The notes below the pieces were generated by a model. The model did no database searches. It saw only the letters and a list, made by a program, of their open reading frames with translations, and was not told the DNA's origin. Position numbers and translations under genes: made by a program. A stretch of 64,000 nucleotides of DNA from Pseudoalteromonas luteoviolacea (GTDB lineage: Bacteria; Pseudomonadota; Gammaproteobacteria; Enterobacterales; Alteromonadaceae), in the NCBI RefSeq assembly GCF_021654285.1, contig NZ_JAKFZS010000015.1, positions 62,001 to 126,000 on the forward strand, in the 5' to 3' direction. This document shows positions 28,798-41,000 of this stretch, piece after piece (within the stretch, counting starts at the first letter, position 1; every line of letters starts with the position of its first letter).

Positions 28798-30012
28798 ATG
28801 AATAAAATAAGTAAAAGCAATAAATTAAATGGGGTGTGTTATGACATTCGTGGGCCCGTTCTGTCACAAGCACAAAAAATGGAAGATGAGGGCGTCAAAG
28901 TCTTAAAGCTCAATATTGGTAATCCAGCAGCATTTGGCTTTGATATGCCTGAAGACATGCACCGTGACATTATTAGAAATTTGCGAGACGGGCAGGGGTA
29001 CTGTGATTCAAAGGGATTGTACTCAGCACGTGTCGCTGTTTACCAATACTATCAGCAGAAAAACTTTCCAAATATCAGCGTTGATAACACCTTTATAGGC
29101 AATGGGGTGAGTGAGTTGATCCAAATGGTCACGCAAGCTCTATTGAATGACGGCGATGAAGTATTGATCCCCGCTCCTGATTACCCGCTTTGGACTGCCT
29201 CTGTTAAATTAGCAGGGGGTGCGCCAGTGCACTACATGTGTGATGAGTGTGCAGATTGGTTCCCTGATATTGCCGATATCAAAGATAAGATCACCAGTAA
29301 AACGAAGGCACTGGTATTAGTTAATCCGAATAACCCAACGGGAGCTGTGTATAGCAAAGCGCTATTACAAGAGCTTATCGAGATTGCCAGAGAGAATAAG
29401 TTACTGATTCTAAGTGACGAAATTTACGAAAAAATACTTTTTGATGGTACAGAACATTTTTCGATAGGTTCGTTATGTGATGACTTACCTGTGATTACGT
29501 TCAATGGGTTAGCTAAAACGTACCGAGCCGCTGGTCTTAGAATGGGCTGGATGGTGGCAAGTGGTAAAATTTCTGTCATGCGTGACTTACTTGAAGGGTT
29601 GAACATGCTCGCTTCTATGCGTTTGTGTGCCAATGTACCAGCACAATTTGCGATACAGCAGGCTTTAGGTGGTGTGCAATCGATAGATGACTTACTGCTA
29701 CCCGGCGGGCGTTTGTATGAGCAACGCAATATTGCATGGCAGGGGTTGAACGAAATTCAAGGTATCTCCTGTGTAAAACCAAAAGGTGCTTTGTACGCCT
29801 TTGCGAAAGTTGATACAAAACACTTTAACGTTAAAAACGATGAGTTAATGGTACTTGACCTTTTAAGGGAAGAGAAAATACTGCTCGTTCATGGTCGAGC
29901 TTTTAATTGGCCTTCTCCTGATCATTTTAGGTTGGTTTTCTTGCCCCATAAAGATGAGTTAGAGCCTGCATTACAGTCTATGCACCGTTTTTTTGATCAT
30001 TATCGACAGTAA
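28798..30012 (+). CDS. alaA: Alanine transaminase (AlaA/YfbQ type)
   Basis: PLP-dependent class I aminotransferase making alanine from pyruvate and glutamate. It has 404 residues against 405 in E. coli AlaA and matches throughout: NVCYDIRGPVL-type N-terminus, LNIGNPAAFGF, GYCDSKGLYSAR, APDYPLWTA, VLVNPNNPTGAVYS, DEIYEKI, and the PLP lysine in TFNGLAKTYRAAG. A GAGGGG ribosome-binding stretch precedes the ATG. Single gene, convergent with the M15 peptidase. Confidence 0.95.
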   Translation: MNKISKSNKLNGVCYDIRGPVLSQAQKMEDEGVKVLKLNIGNPAAFGFDMPEDMHRDIIRNLRDGQGYCDSKGLYSARVAVYQYYQQKNFPNISVDNTFIGNGVSELIQMVTQALLNDGDEVLIPAPDYPLWTASVKLAGGAPVHYMCDECADWFPDIADIKDKITSKTKALVLVNPNNPTGAVYSKALLQELIEIARENKLLILSDEIYEKILFDGTEHFSIGSLCDDLPVITFNGLAKTYRAAGLRMGWMVASGKISVMRDLLEGLNMLASMRLCANVPAQFAIQQALGGVQSIDDLLLPGGRLYEQRNIAWQGLNEIQGISCVKPKGALYAFAKVDTKHFNVKNDELMVLDLLREEKILLVHGRAFNWPSPDHFRLVFLPHKDELEPALQSMHRFFDHYRQ

Positions 30013-30033
30013 GTTTTATTTTTAGAAGGGCGT

Positions 30034-30707
30034 TTAGCCCTTTGCGATATTGGTAATAAACTGAGAATATAATTTTGGTAAATTTGCTAATATCGCTTCC
30101 TTTCCAAGAACATCCTGCTCAGAAATTACTTGCTGAATTGTATTTAGCGATACATGTTGCTCTAATTTATACGCGGTCTTTAGATGGCTTATATGCCAAG
30201 GCTCCGCAGCAACTCCGCCTCGATATGTATCGTACGGTTTAAAAAAACCGAATTGTGACAATGACCCGTCAAGCCAGCATGAAAACTCATAAAATGGGCC
30301 GCCTGATTGATATTCCCAAGGTTCAAGCTGCAATGACTCTCCAGCTCCAAGGCAGTTACTGGCGTAAACATCCAGATCGCTGCCAAAATGATGTCGGCTT
30401 GTTCCTGGCAAGGCTGAAAACAACATTATTGCTTCAACAATTTTTTCGTCACTGAGATGTTGAATATCAACAGGTGCATTATTCTTATCAAGAATAGGAC
30501 GTTTACCACTAAATTTAGCATTCCAAATCATGGCTTGACGCTGGAAACCTCTATGTGCAGATGCAATCGAAAACGTAAAGCCAGCTGTTTTTGCTGCTTT
30601 ATTAAGGGCATCTAAGTCCTTGATTACCTCTTTGTGGACAAACTTATTTTGATACTCAACTAAATGAGATGAGTCTAATCCAAGTGCTTGAAGCGCAATG
30701 TTATTCA

Positions 30708-30708
<1 letters not shown>
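30034..30708 (-). CDS. M15 (VanY/LAS) D-alanyl-D-alanine carboxypeptidase-like protein
   Basis: A 224-residue zinc peptidase of the M15/LAS group that trims peptidoglycan peptides. Zinc and catalytic residues are in SRHHFGSDLDVYA (HxxxxxxD) and AEPWHISH (ExxH). No clear signal peptide or lipobox is seen at the N-terminus, unusual for a cell-wall enzyme, so its location is uncertain. Its ATG overlaps the dapE stop by one base (TAATG), so it is the last gene of the ACT-EIIA-yffB-dapE run. Pairing with dapE puts lysine/diaminopimelate synthesis and wall remodelling on one transcript. Confidence 0.85.
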
Positions 30709-32196
<1,488 letters not shown>

Positions 32197-32200
<4 letters not shown>

Positions 32201-32703
32201 AATTTACTAGCTCTTGATAATGTTATTAGCGGATCTTGGCCCGCGTTGACTTGATTTAGCGGATAATAACACGGGCCTAATTTATCTGCATTGAGAATTA
32301 TGAGTGTGCCTGTGATGGGCAAATCCTGTGGTATATCAAAATAACAGAGAATATCGCCAGTGATGATGTGTTTTTGTCCAACACAGTGTTTAATAAGGTT
32401 TTCCATTTTGCGATATTCATTCGGAATATTGAGGTGCAATAGCAATTGCAATCCGGATTCTGCACGGATCACAAACTCACCCCCTTGTTGACCAACTTTT
32501 ATTATTTTGCCATTGCATGGTGACATCATCAGTGCTTGGTTCATTTTGACACACACGCCGCTGCCTATCATGCCTGTTGAAAACAGAGACACAGGGTGGT
32601 TTGTCAATGGAAAAACTTTACCAGTAAATGGGCTGGCAATATGTAACAGGGGATTGGCAATTTGCGTAATTGGTGCGTAATTAATAGGTTTAGAAAATAT
32701 CAT
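32197..32703 (-). CDS. EIIA-Glc-like protein lacking one active-site histidine
   Basis: A 168-residue protein with the fold signature of glucose-type PTS EIIA (Crr): SPFTGKVFPL, GSGVCVKM, MMSPCNGKII, ESGLQLLLHLNI, GDILCYFDI. Aligned without gaps around the active site, His90 (the phosphorylated residue of Crr) is present, but the partner His75 is Gly75. No EIIB, EIIC, HPr or EI lies nearby. It may be a poorly phosphorylated regulator rather than a sugar-transport component. It lies between yffB (4-base overlap) and an ACT-domain gene (1-base TAATG overlap). Confidence 0.75.
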
Positions 32704-33083
32704 TAAACAAAAAGGTAACCGTCTTTTCTCAGTGCTTGAATCGCATTATTTAGCTGTTGTTCTTTAACTAAAATGTAATCGGTGTCGTATGTTGAAATGG
32801 AAAAAATAGACACATTTGCACTCGCTAAAACACCTGAAATGTTGGACATGATCCCAGTTAGTGAAAACCCCAACGGACCGATTATCTCTATGGCCCTCCA
32901 GTATGGCTCAGCGGCAAAGCTATCTACTTTGATGTCAGAAGGGCAAACAATTGATAACTCTTCTGTTGTTTTAGCGATAAAAAAGATATCAGATTTGAGC
33001 ACATTACTAGGAATGACCTCATCACTATCTAGGCTATGAATCGTAAAGTCTTGTTGTAGTATTTGTAGCGTTTGTTTTGACAT
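32703..33083 (-). CDS. ACT-domain protein (COG3603-like)
   Basis: A 126-residue protein built from two ACT-like halves. The C-terminal half shows the usual ACT turn, GPLGFSLTGIMSNISGVLASANVSIFSISTYDTDYILV, and the N-terminal half reads FTIHSLDSDEVIPSNVL followed by FFIAKTTEELSIVCP. This resembles the ACT_7/COG3603 family of small-molecule, usually amino-acid, binding proteins. It is the first gene of a five-gene minus-strand run ending with dapE and the M15 peptidase. The ligand is unknown. Confidence 0.75.
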   Translation of the reverse strand: MSKQTLQILQQDFTIHSLDSDEVIPSNVLKSDIFFIAKTTEELSIVCPSDIKVDSFAAEPYWRAIEIIGPLGFSLTGIMSNISGVLASANVSIFSISTYDTDYILVKEQQLNNAIQALRKDGYLFV

Positions 33084-33152
33084 ACTTGCGCTCTAACTGC
33101 ATCGACTCTTTCATAGTATAGGCAAGCAAAAGGAAAAGAAACCTTTTTATTT

Positions 33153-33177
33153 AGGGAGTAGAGATTGCCTACTCCCT
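33153..33177 (-). terminator. Hairpin downstream of pta
   Basis: Perfect 9-bp stem AGGGAGTAG with CTACTCCCT, 23 bases past the pta stop. The minus-strand continuation is A-rich rather than T-rich, so it is a weak candidate for an intrinsic terminator. Confidence 0.35.
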
Positions 33178-33199
33178 TGATAGCGTTAAGAAAGGCTAT

Positions 33200-35344
33200 T
33201 TAAGTACGTTGAGCCGCTTGGATTGCCGTCAATGCAATCGTATAAACGATATCATCAACGAGTGCTCCACGGCTTAAGTCATTCACAGGCTTTCTCATCC
33301 CTTGAAGCATAGGACCAATACTGATGAGCTCTGCGCTTCGCTGCACTGCTTTGTATGTTGTATTACCTGTGTTTAGATCAGGGAATACAAATACAGTTGC
33401 CTTGCCTGCGACTTTACTATTTGGTGCCTTTTTACGCGCGACGTTTTCCATAATCGCTGCATCGTATTGTAACGGGCCATCGATATCTAAATCTGGGCGT
33501 TTTTGCTGTGCTAATTCAGTTGCTTCTCTTACTTTATCAACATCAGCCCCTTGGCCTGAAGTCCCTGTACTGTAACTGATCATAGCAACTTTTGGTTCTA
33601 TACCAAATGCAGCTGCTGAATCAGCAGATTGAATAGCGATATCAGCCAATTGCTCAGCGGTTGGATCTGGATTAATTGCACAATCACCGTAAACGAGTAC
33701 TTGATCAGGTAGCAACATAAAGAACACAGAACTGACTAGCGATGAATCTGGTGCCGTTTTTATTAGTTGTAAAGGAGGACGAATGGTATTTGCAGTTGTA
33801 TTGACTGCACCTGATACAAGCCCATCTACTTCATTCTCAGCTAACATCATAGTACCGAGTACGACGTTGTCTTGCAGTTGTTCTGCTGCAACGACTTCGG
33901 TTAGTCCTTTGTTCTTGCGCAGTTCAACCATAGGTGCAATATACTTATCAATCGCTTGGCTTGGGTCAACAATGGTGATGTTTTCGTTTAGCACCACGCC
34001 CTGTTGTGCTGCGATACGTTGGATTTCTTCATTATCGCCAAGTAAGACTGTTTTAGCGATGCCTCGCTCACCACAGATTGCCGCCGCTTTGATTGTGCGT
34101 GGCTCATTACCCTCTGGTAATACGATGGTTTTGTTTGCTCTACGCGCTTGATCCGTCAGCATGAATCTAAATGCCGGTGGGGATAGCTTTCTTGTACGAG
34201 CAACGCCTTGTGACAAACTATCTAGCCAATCTGGGTCGATATGATCTGCGTTGTGTTGCTTCACCTTATCAATGCGTTGTTCATCGTCCGCAGGTACTTC
34301 CATATTGAAGTTATGCAGTAATAACGATGTTCTCCATGTATCTGCTTCTGTTGCAAGGATTGGCAAGCCGGTATTCATTGCTTGCTCGCACAGCTCCATG
34401 ATACGTGGCTCTGGCTTAAAGCCTCCAGTCAGTAGAATTGCCCCTAATTTTGTACCATTCATAGCTGATAGGCATGCAGCGACCAAAATATCTGAACGGT
34501 CGCCTGGAGTCACTAAAAGGGCGCCTGGCGTAAAATGATTCAGGATGTTAGACACTGTGCGTGCACAAAACGTAACACGGCGCAGACGTCTGTGAGCCAT
34601 ATCACCTTCATTGATGACTTCGGCTTGCAGGTATTCACTCAGATCTCTTACTCGTGGCGCAACAAGATCGAAATCCCAAGGTATAGCGCCAAGTAACATA
34701 AACGGATGTTTGCGGAAGATAGGCAGTGAAGCCAAACGATTCATCTCGTTTTCAAGTTGTTCTGGTTCATGCTGATCAACCAAATCAGCACGAGCGCGTC
34801 CATCTTCATCAAGCGGTGCATTGACCTTATTGAAGATACAACCGAGTACTCTCGCATGATCTATACCGCCATAGTTACCAGAAGCAATTTCTAAGCGGTC
34901 TTCAAGTTGGTCGTTGGTATCGTTGCCAGGCGTTAAGACAAACACGATATCAGCGCCTAATGTTTGGGCGATTTCTCGGTTTACACGACCTGCATAAGGT
35001 TGCTTACGTGTTGGCACCATACCTTCAATGATGGCAACTTCATCATCTTGCACGCTGCTTTCAAAGCGCTCTACTATTTCCTCTAGCAGGTCGTCGCCTT
35101 TACCATCACCAATCATTTGCTCTGCATAATGCAATTCGAAAGGTGTAGGGGGCTTTATTGATGAACCTTGCTTGATGATTAAAGTCGACTTCTCAGGGCC
35201 GACATCAGCATTTCTGGGCTGAGAAATTGGTTTGAAAAAGTTAACTTTTACAGCTTTTTGCTCTAAAGCTCGCACCAAACCGACAGAAACAGATGTTAAT
35301 CCAACCCCAGTTGAGATTGGAATAAGCATGATCCTACGACCCAT
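33200..35344 (-). CDS. pta: Phosphate acetyltransferase (long form)
   Basis: Interconverts acetyl-CoA and acetyl phosphate; 714 residues, the long enteric form. The N-terminal domain (about 1-220) begins [21 protein letters not shown], related to dethiobiotin-synthetase-like P-loop proteins; a DRTGG domain follows (about 230-345), then the catalytic PTA_PTB domain (about 390-705) with [25 protein letters not shown] and [13 protein letters not shown]. It starts 2 bases after ackA, so the two form one operon for acetate overflow or use. Confidence 0.96.
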   Translation of the reverse strand: MGRRIMLIPISTGVGLTSVSVGLVRALEQKAVKVNFFKPISQPRNADVGPEKSTLIIKQGSSIKPPTPFELHYAEQMIGDGKGDDLLEEIVERFESSVQDDEVAIIEGMVPTRKQPYAGRVNREIAQTLGADIVFVLTPGNDTNDQLEDRLEIASGNYGGIDHARVLGCIFNKVNAPLDEDGRARADLVDQHEPEQLENEMNRLASLPIFRKHPFMLLGAIPWDFDLVAPRVRDLSEYLQAEVINEGDMAHRRLRRVTFCARTVSNILNHFTPGALLVTPGDRSDILVAACLSAMNGTKLGAILLTGGFKPEPRIMELCEQAMNTGLPILATEADTWRTSLLLHNFNMEVPADDEQRIDKVKQHNADHIDPDWLDSLSQGVARTRKLSPPAFRFMLTDQARRANKTIVLPEGNEPRTIKAAAICGERGIAKTVLLGDNEEIQRIAAQQGVVLNENITIVDPSQAIDKYIAPMVELRKNKGLTEVVAAEQLQDNVVLGTMMLAENEVDGLVSGAVNTTANTIRPPLQLIKTAPDSSLVSSVFFMLLPDQVLVYGDCAINPDPTAEQLADIAIQSADSAAAFGIEPKVAMISYSTGTSGQGADVDKVREATELAQQKRPDLDIDGPLQYDAAIMENVARKKAPNSKVAGKATVFVFPDLNTGNTTYKAVQRSAELISIGPMLQGMRKPVNDLSRGALVDDIVYTIALTAIQAAQRT

Positions 35345-35346
35345 AA

Positions 35347-36546
35347 TTATTGCTCCCCAGCAAGTGTTGCCGCATCTTGTGCAATAACAAGTTCTTCATT
35401 AGTTGGTATAACCATGGCAATAGGCGTAGATGAGCCTTCAGTAATTACGCCCTCGCTGCCAAATCTTGCTGCTAAGTTTCGCTCATTGTTTAACTGGAAG
35501 CCTAGGAAGCTTAACTGGTTGACAACGCTTGCACGGATCACATCAGAGTTTTCACCAATCCCACCTGTAAATACTAAGGCGTCAATCCCGCCAAGCGGTA
35601 CTGCAAAACTCGCAATTTGCTTTGCAAGTCTGAAGCAGAATATGTCTAAAGCAAGTTTTGCTTTTTCATGACCTTGGGAAGCACTTTCTTCAATTGTACG
35701 GCAGTCGTTTGATAGCTCACTTATGCCAAGTAAACCGCTTTCTTTATTCAATAATGTGTCGATTTGCGCAGCAGAATAACCAAGCTGGTTAACTAGGTAG
35801 GCAAACAAGCCCGGATCAATATCACCACTTCGAGTGCCCATCACAAGGCCTTCTAAAGGCGTTAAGCCCATGCTGGTATCTACTGATTTTCCATTTTTAA
35901 CCGCACAAACAGAGCATCCATTACCAAGGTGCGCAGTAACAACTTTTGAAGATTGATCACCTAAGCCTAATTGTTCGATGGCTTGAGCCGATACGTAATA
36001 ATGACTGGTACCGTGGAAACCATATCGTCTGATACTGTGTTTTTCGTATAACTCATACGGTAATGCATATAAAAATGCGGTTGCATCCATTGTTTGATGG
36101 AAAGCTGTGTCAAAAACAGCAATTTGAGGAAGTGTTGAAAATGCTTCCGTGGCCGCTTCAATACCCAGCAGGTTAGCTGGGTTGTGTAAAGGTGCAAGTG
36201 TTGCTGTTTGCTTGATTGCCTCAAGCACTGTGTCGTCTATAAGTGCTGATTTGGTGAAGTGTTCACCACCATGCACAACGCGGTGTCCAACAGCAACAAG
36301 CTGTTGATCGAGCTTTAACGACTTTACTAGTTCAACTAGTTTGTTGATGGCGACTTCATGGGCCTCGCCATTAGATAGAGAAATAATGTGCTTTTGGCCA
36401 TTAACTTTATATTTGATTTGAGGTGATTCTTCACCTAAGCGTTCCGCTAACCCGGATAAATGCTCTTTTGCAGAGCTCGAGTCTATGATTGCAAATTTGA
36501 GGCTAGAGCTGCCACAATTGAGGACCAAAACATGCGACGATGACAT
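35347..36546 (-). CDS. ackA: Acetate kinase
   Basis: Makes ATP and acetate from acetyl phosphate, or the reverse; 399 residues. Motifs include [13 protein letters not shown] at the N-terminus, [39 protein letters not shown] and FTGGIGENS. The ATG at 36546 is chosen because the protein then begins like E. coli AckA and GGAAAG lies 5 bases upstream; a TTG seven codons earlier gives a longer frame. It is divergent from yfbV, as in E. coli. Confidence 0.96.
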   Translation of the reverse strand: MSSSHVLVLNCGSSSLKFAIIDSSSAKEHLSGLAERLGEESPQIKYKVNGQKHIISLSNGEAHEVAINKLVELVKSLKLDQQLVAVGHRVVHGGEHFTKSALIDDTVLEAIKQTATLAPLHNPANLLGIEAATEAFSTLPQIAVFDTAFHQTMDATAFLYALPYELYEKHSIRRYGFHGTSHYYVSAQAIEQLGLGDQSSKVVTAHLGNGCSVCAVKNGKSVDTSMGLTPLEGLVMGTRSGDIDPGLFAYLVNQLGYSAAQIDTLLNKESGLLGISELSNDCRTIEESASQGHEKAKLALDIFCFRLAKQIASFAVPLGGIDALVFTGGIGENSDVIRASVVNQLSFLGFQLNNERNLAARFGSEGVITEGSSTPIAMVIPTNEELVIAQDAATLAGEQ

Positions 36547-36698
36547 AATGACTTTCCGTTTTGACAATAAGAGTAGTTGCGTATTAAGCTAAATGATGAA
36601 GTTCATTCAGCATTACACTTAATACTAAGGTATAATTGACATGAATGACCGTAATTTTACCTTATTTTTTTGAGAAAAGTTAGCACCTAGGAGTTATG

Positions 36699-37145
36699 AT
36701 GCAGAAAAGTCTTATTTCACAAGTGCAACTGGGCCGTCAATATGCCAAAGAATGGCCAATGCGTAAGGAACTCGCGCCTTTATTCCCAGAGTTTAGAGTG
36801 ATTAGGGCTACGGATCTAGCTTTACAATCGATGCCAATTTTAGCGATATTTACTGTTTTTTTTCAAACAAGCTTGCTTGGTATGGAATATTTACCTCAAT
36901 CAATAGCGATTGCGCTATTTTTTCTAACGCTTCCAGTACAAGGGTTACTATGGTTAGGAAAGCGATGTGAGACGTCGTTAAATCCTGCTTTAAATTCTTG
37001 GTATAGAGATTTATACCAAAAAATGGTTGCACATGGTTATCAAGGTGATATTTGCACACGAAAGCCAACTTATCGTGAGCTGGCCAAGTTGCTTAGTGAT
37101 ATGTTTGAAAAGATGGACAAAGCTTTTACCAAAGAAAACTTATAA
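36699..37145 (+). CDS. yfbV: UPF0208 membrane protein YfbV
   Basis: A 148-residue inner-membrane protein of the YfbV family, divergent from ackA-pta as in many gammaproteobacteria. Two transmembrane segments (about 48-65 and 70-88) surround the family-typical LPVQGLLWLGKR. The C-terminal part is soluble and helical. The family has been linked to Ter macrodomain insulation in E. coli; whether that holds here is unknown. The second of two adjacent ATG codons (36699) is preferred because AGGAG then has a 5-base spacing. Confidence 0.88.
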   Translation: MQKSLISQVQLGRQYAKEWPMRKELAPLFPEFRVIRATDLALQSMPILAIFTVFFQTSLLGMEYLPQSIAIALFFLTLPVQGLLWLGKRCETSLNPALNSWYRDLYQKMVAHGYQGDICTRKPTYRELAKLLSDMFEKMDKAFTKENL

Positions 37146-37193
37146 CATAGTAAAGTACGTTTAGATGTAGAGTTAAAAAAATCAGGTCCTCAT

Positions 37194-37805
37194 CTACACT
37201 TTTCTCTTCCTCAGTGAGGCAAATATAAGCAAAAGGGGCATGTAACTTAATGTGCCCCCAGAGCTCGATTCAGCAGCTGATGAATGCTTTCTGTTTGATT
37301 GGTCAGTAGGCTCATTAGCTGGAGCAGTGGCATTGAGCTCAAAATTGTCTTGTGCAACTAAAACGCTTTCATAATACGCTTTCACATTAACAATATGCTT
37401 GCCAGCTTTATCAAGAGTAATGTTAACTTCTTGTCCATCAAGTGATAAACCATCTGGAAATTCCCACAGATAGTTTAATGAAAGTTCATAATCTGATGTG
37501 ATTAAAACGCTAGCCGGTATTGTTTTTCCTGTTTCTATTATGTCAGGCAAAACCAAGTTAATAGATTTAATGGCAGGGGAAACGGCGTTGATTTCGTATT
37601 GCTTACTATAGCTCAGTTTTTCATTAACAGAGGCTACGAGTGAAACTGTATAAATCCCAGGTTTGTCATATTCGTGAACCGGATTTTCATTAGTACTTGT
37701 TGTTCCATCTCCAAAATCCCATAAATAAGATGTTTCTTGAGCTTCAAGTAGGTACGGTATGCAATACATTAAACTTGCTATACATATATTCCTTTTGATC
37801 GACAT
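37194..37805 (-). CDS. PKD-domain protein with GlyGly-CTERM tail
   Basis: A 203-residue secreted protein. After a signal peptide (about 1-22) comes a clear PKD domain (about 25-75; LWDFGDGTTS, VHEYDKPGIYTVSL) and a second, degenerate PKD-like domain (about 80-155; YLWEFPDG). A Ser-rich stretch leads to Gly183-Gly184, a hydrophobic segment and a basic end (LRKRK). This is the GlyGly-CTERM pattern cut by rhombosortase in Vibrio, Shewanella and relatives. No enzyme domain is present. It is divergent from the M4-like protease, which carries PKD-like repeats but no such tail. Confidence 0.8.
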   Translation of the reverse strand: MSIKRNICIASLMYCIPYLLEAQETSYLWDFGDGTTSTNENPVHEYDKPGIYTVSLVASVNEKLSYSKQYEINAVSPAIKSINLVLPDIIETGKTIPASVLITSDYELSLNYLWEFPDGLSLDGQEVNITLDKAGKHIVNVKAYYESVLVAQDNFELNATAPANEPTDQSNRKHSSAAESSSGGTLSYMPLLLIFASLRKRKV

Positions 37806-38048
37806 AAGTTAAATCCTTCACCATTAGGCTCACATTGATTGCTTATCAATGATAGAGCTGAACTTTATTTGCAAGTCAAAAACGTTGTTAATCTAATATA
37901 ATTAAATGACATTTAAAATACATACTTTAATATTATGAAATTGTTTATATATTATCCTGTTTTGGATTTTTTATCTGGATAAGTTGTCGAGTATTGGTTA
38001 TTTTTTATTAGTTTTATTTGGATGAAATAACTTCAGAAAGGAGTCTCA

Positions 38049-41000
38049 GTGTCTAACTTACGACTTGTTATTGCTTTACTTGCTTGCCAGCCTTTTACAT
38101 ATAATGCGATGGCAAAACAACAATTACCCTTTATTCATCAAGCTAACAATTTAAAATTGTCCGGATTTGAGTATAAATTAAACAAAGTTAAGGAAACTGA
38201 TAGCGCAACTCGTTTTGAGCATTATGAATTATACTGGAATGGGGTACGGGTATATAATAGCGCTCTGGTCTTTCAAAATACGATTGGTAATGTCCCAGAG
38301 TTAATTTCTGGAAATACTAGATTAACCTCACATCTAGAGCCGGAGCTATTACATACCGCGAGGGTAGACAGTAAGTTTAAATTTGAAGATGAAGAAGTTA
38401 CTCAGCATGTGTATCAGGAATACCCGTCAACTTCAGAGATTATTAATACTGAACGTTTAATTGTTGGAGATAAGGATCTAGCCCCTCATTTTGTTTATCA
38501 GATTGAGATGAAGTCAAAGCAGAATCGTCGTCAATTTTTAATTCTAGATGGCCAAACACTTGAGAAGTTAGGCTCCTCAGCAATTCATTACGCGTTTGAA
38601 GGGCACCATGATGAAAGCTATCACGCAGTCGCTACAACAACTGGTAATTATAAATTAGGTTTAAACTGTCACCAAGCACCAAATATGACAACTCAAAAAT
38701 GTCAAAATACGGTACTGCCTATGGAGCACCCGCTGACACAAAAACACTTTCCTAATTATCCAAGGGTAAGTGATGTTTACTTTAGAGGTGAAGCAAGCGT
38801 CGCGTTTGACGAGTTTAGTGGCTACCCAATGGTTGTAAAGTTTGAAAACAACCGATGTATTTTTAAGAATAATTGGGTTGAAACATATCAAGGTAGTGCC
38901 TCAGAACCATATTCTTATGCATGTCCTGAGGGGGTAGAGGAAAGTCATGGTATAGATGGTGATCCTTATTTTTATTATTACTTGAAAGGTGCATTTAAAG
39001 GCGTTAACGACGGACATTTTTTTGGAGGAGTGGCTGCGCAAACACTACATTGGCATTTTAAAGCGCTCTTTCCCAATCAGCAAAACCGCTGCGATGCAGA
39101 AGCTGGCTATTGCCTGAATAAGATCAAGCAGCGCGTTGATGTTGTCAATCTTTATCAAAGTAGTTGGGACGGAGAGTTTACGAACTATGCTGGTGGAACC
39201 ATAGGGAGCCCATATCCTCATGGAAGTTCTTTAGACATAGTTGCGCACGAAATTGGACATGCAATTTTAGAGTGGAACACAGGCAACATTATTTCAGATT
39301 TAAACTTTGAAGGTGAATTAGCTGAACTTCGCGCGAAACGCGCTGCTTTACATGAAAGTTTTGCAGATATCACAGCCATTGCAGTGAAAGATTATTATGC
39401 GCGTCATTTGCAAGCTGAACCGTCAGATTCTAACTGGATACATACTTCTATTTTCTCTGAGCTGTACCACTATGATAATAAGTTCTGGGGTATTGGTTAT
39501 GATAGCAGACTTGCTAATTCATTTTTGCGACATGTATCCAAGCCTAGACTAGATGGCATTAGCATGGATGATTATCGAGATTATGAACAAACAAGGGGAT
39601 CACATCAGCGCGCAGGGGCACTCAATAAATTGTTTTATTTAATTTCAAGCAGCGATGGTTGGAGTGTACAACGTGCGTATAGGCTGGTTTTAAAAGCGAT
39701 GACAGGATGCTTTTCGTCAACAGCTGACATGTACGAGGCATCACAGTGTATTGTTGCTGTAGCTGATGAGCGTGACAAGCAACATATAATTAATCTCGCT
39801 GAGCAGGTCGGGTTTGTTGCAGCACAGAAGGTTAATAGCCAACTTAATGTAGCGGTGAAGCGCATGTATGGAGAAGCACAGCTTGACATCAATGATCCTA
39901 GAATATCGCAGGATAATATTACTCAGCTAGAGGTGAAGTTGGATGAAAAGTCACTTCTTTCGTGGGCTCCGCAAAGCGCTAAGCTGTGGGATGAGGTCAA
40001 GTCTACACGTCATGTTTTGGGTGCTGGGGAGCATAGATTATCATGGCATGTTGAACTTAATGATGGCACTGAATTGGAGTCAAAGCGGCTACTGAATTTA
40101 TTTGAATCTCCGCTATGTAGGGCAGAGCAAAATACAGAACGTTTTATATCTGAACTGTCTTTGAACGGCCAAAAAAGTGAAATCGAAGCAGGGGTCAGTG
40201 AGATCATTTTGACCGAACCTGTGTATAAGCAATCACCTATTAATATAGAAATGCTAACTCTTGATAGCAATGTGGTTACTGCAGCCTATCTAGATAAAGA
40301 TAGAAATGGCTATTTTGATTCAGATAGTGAAAAGCTGATCAATCATAGTGACTTGGGTGGAAAGGCTATTTATGACCTTAGCCAATTTCAAAACTTAGAT
40401 TCTGGTCAAACTGTTGTGAGGTTTGTTTTATCTGCACAACAAGAAAGATCAAGCTGTACTGGATTGAATGAATCACAAGTCATAGATGTACATATGAGTC
40501 TAAATGAAGGGGAGTATACTGCTCCAAGCATTGATTTTGGCTTCAAACAAAAAAACAACGATTTGCATTTATCTGTCAGGCAGCTGTTTAGCAATGCGTA
40601 TACATTTAAATGGATATTTGAGCAGGAAGAAGTTGTGACTTCTGACTATCACATTGTGAAGTCAATGAACCAGACGTCAGAGGTCACCTTAGTATTACTT
40701 CGTGATGGTGTAGAAGTTAACCGTTTGACTAAAACTGTGAATGTTGCACCACAACCAGAGATAAGCATTGATTGCCAGCAAAACGGAACTGAATGTAAAT
40801 TATCGGTAGAAGGCGAGCTTCCGAGTAATATTGCTCGATTTGCTTGGCGAGTAGATGAGCAACACTATACGAGTAGTAATAGCTACTTAATATATGACTT
40901 CGGTACAACGGGGATTAAAAATTTGACTGTATCACTCGTTTTGCAGGGGGCTTCAGTTATATTCGAAAAATCACAGTCTATTGAGTTAAAAGAAGTTGTG

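Noticed and set aside
30026..30042. AAGGGC/GCCCTT hairpin between alaA and the M15 peptidase gene
   Set aside because: Six-bp stem without a T run on either strand; it also overlaps the end of the peptidase gene.
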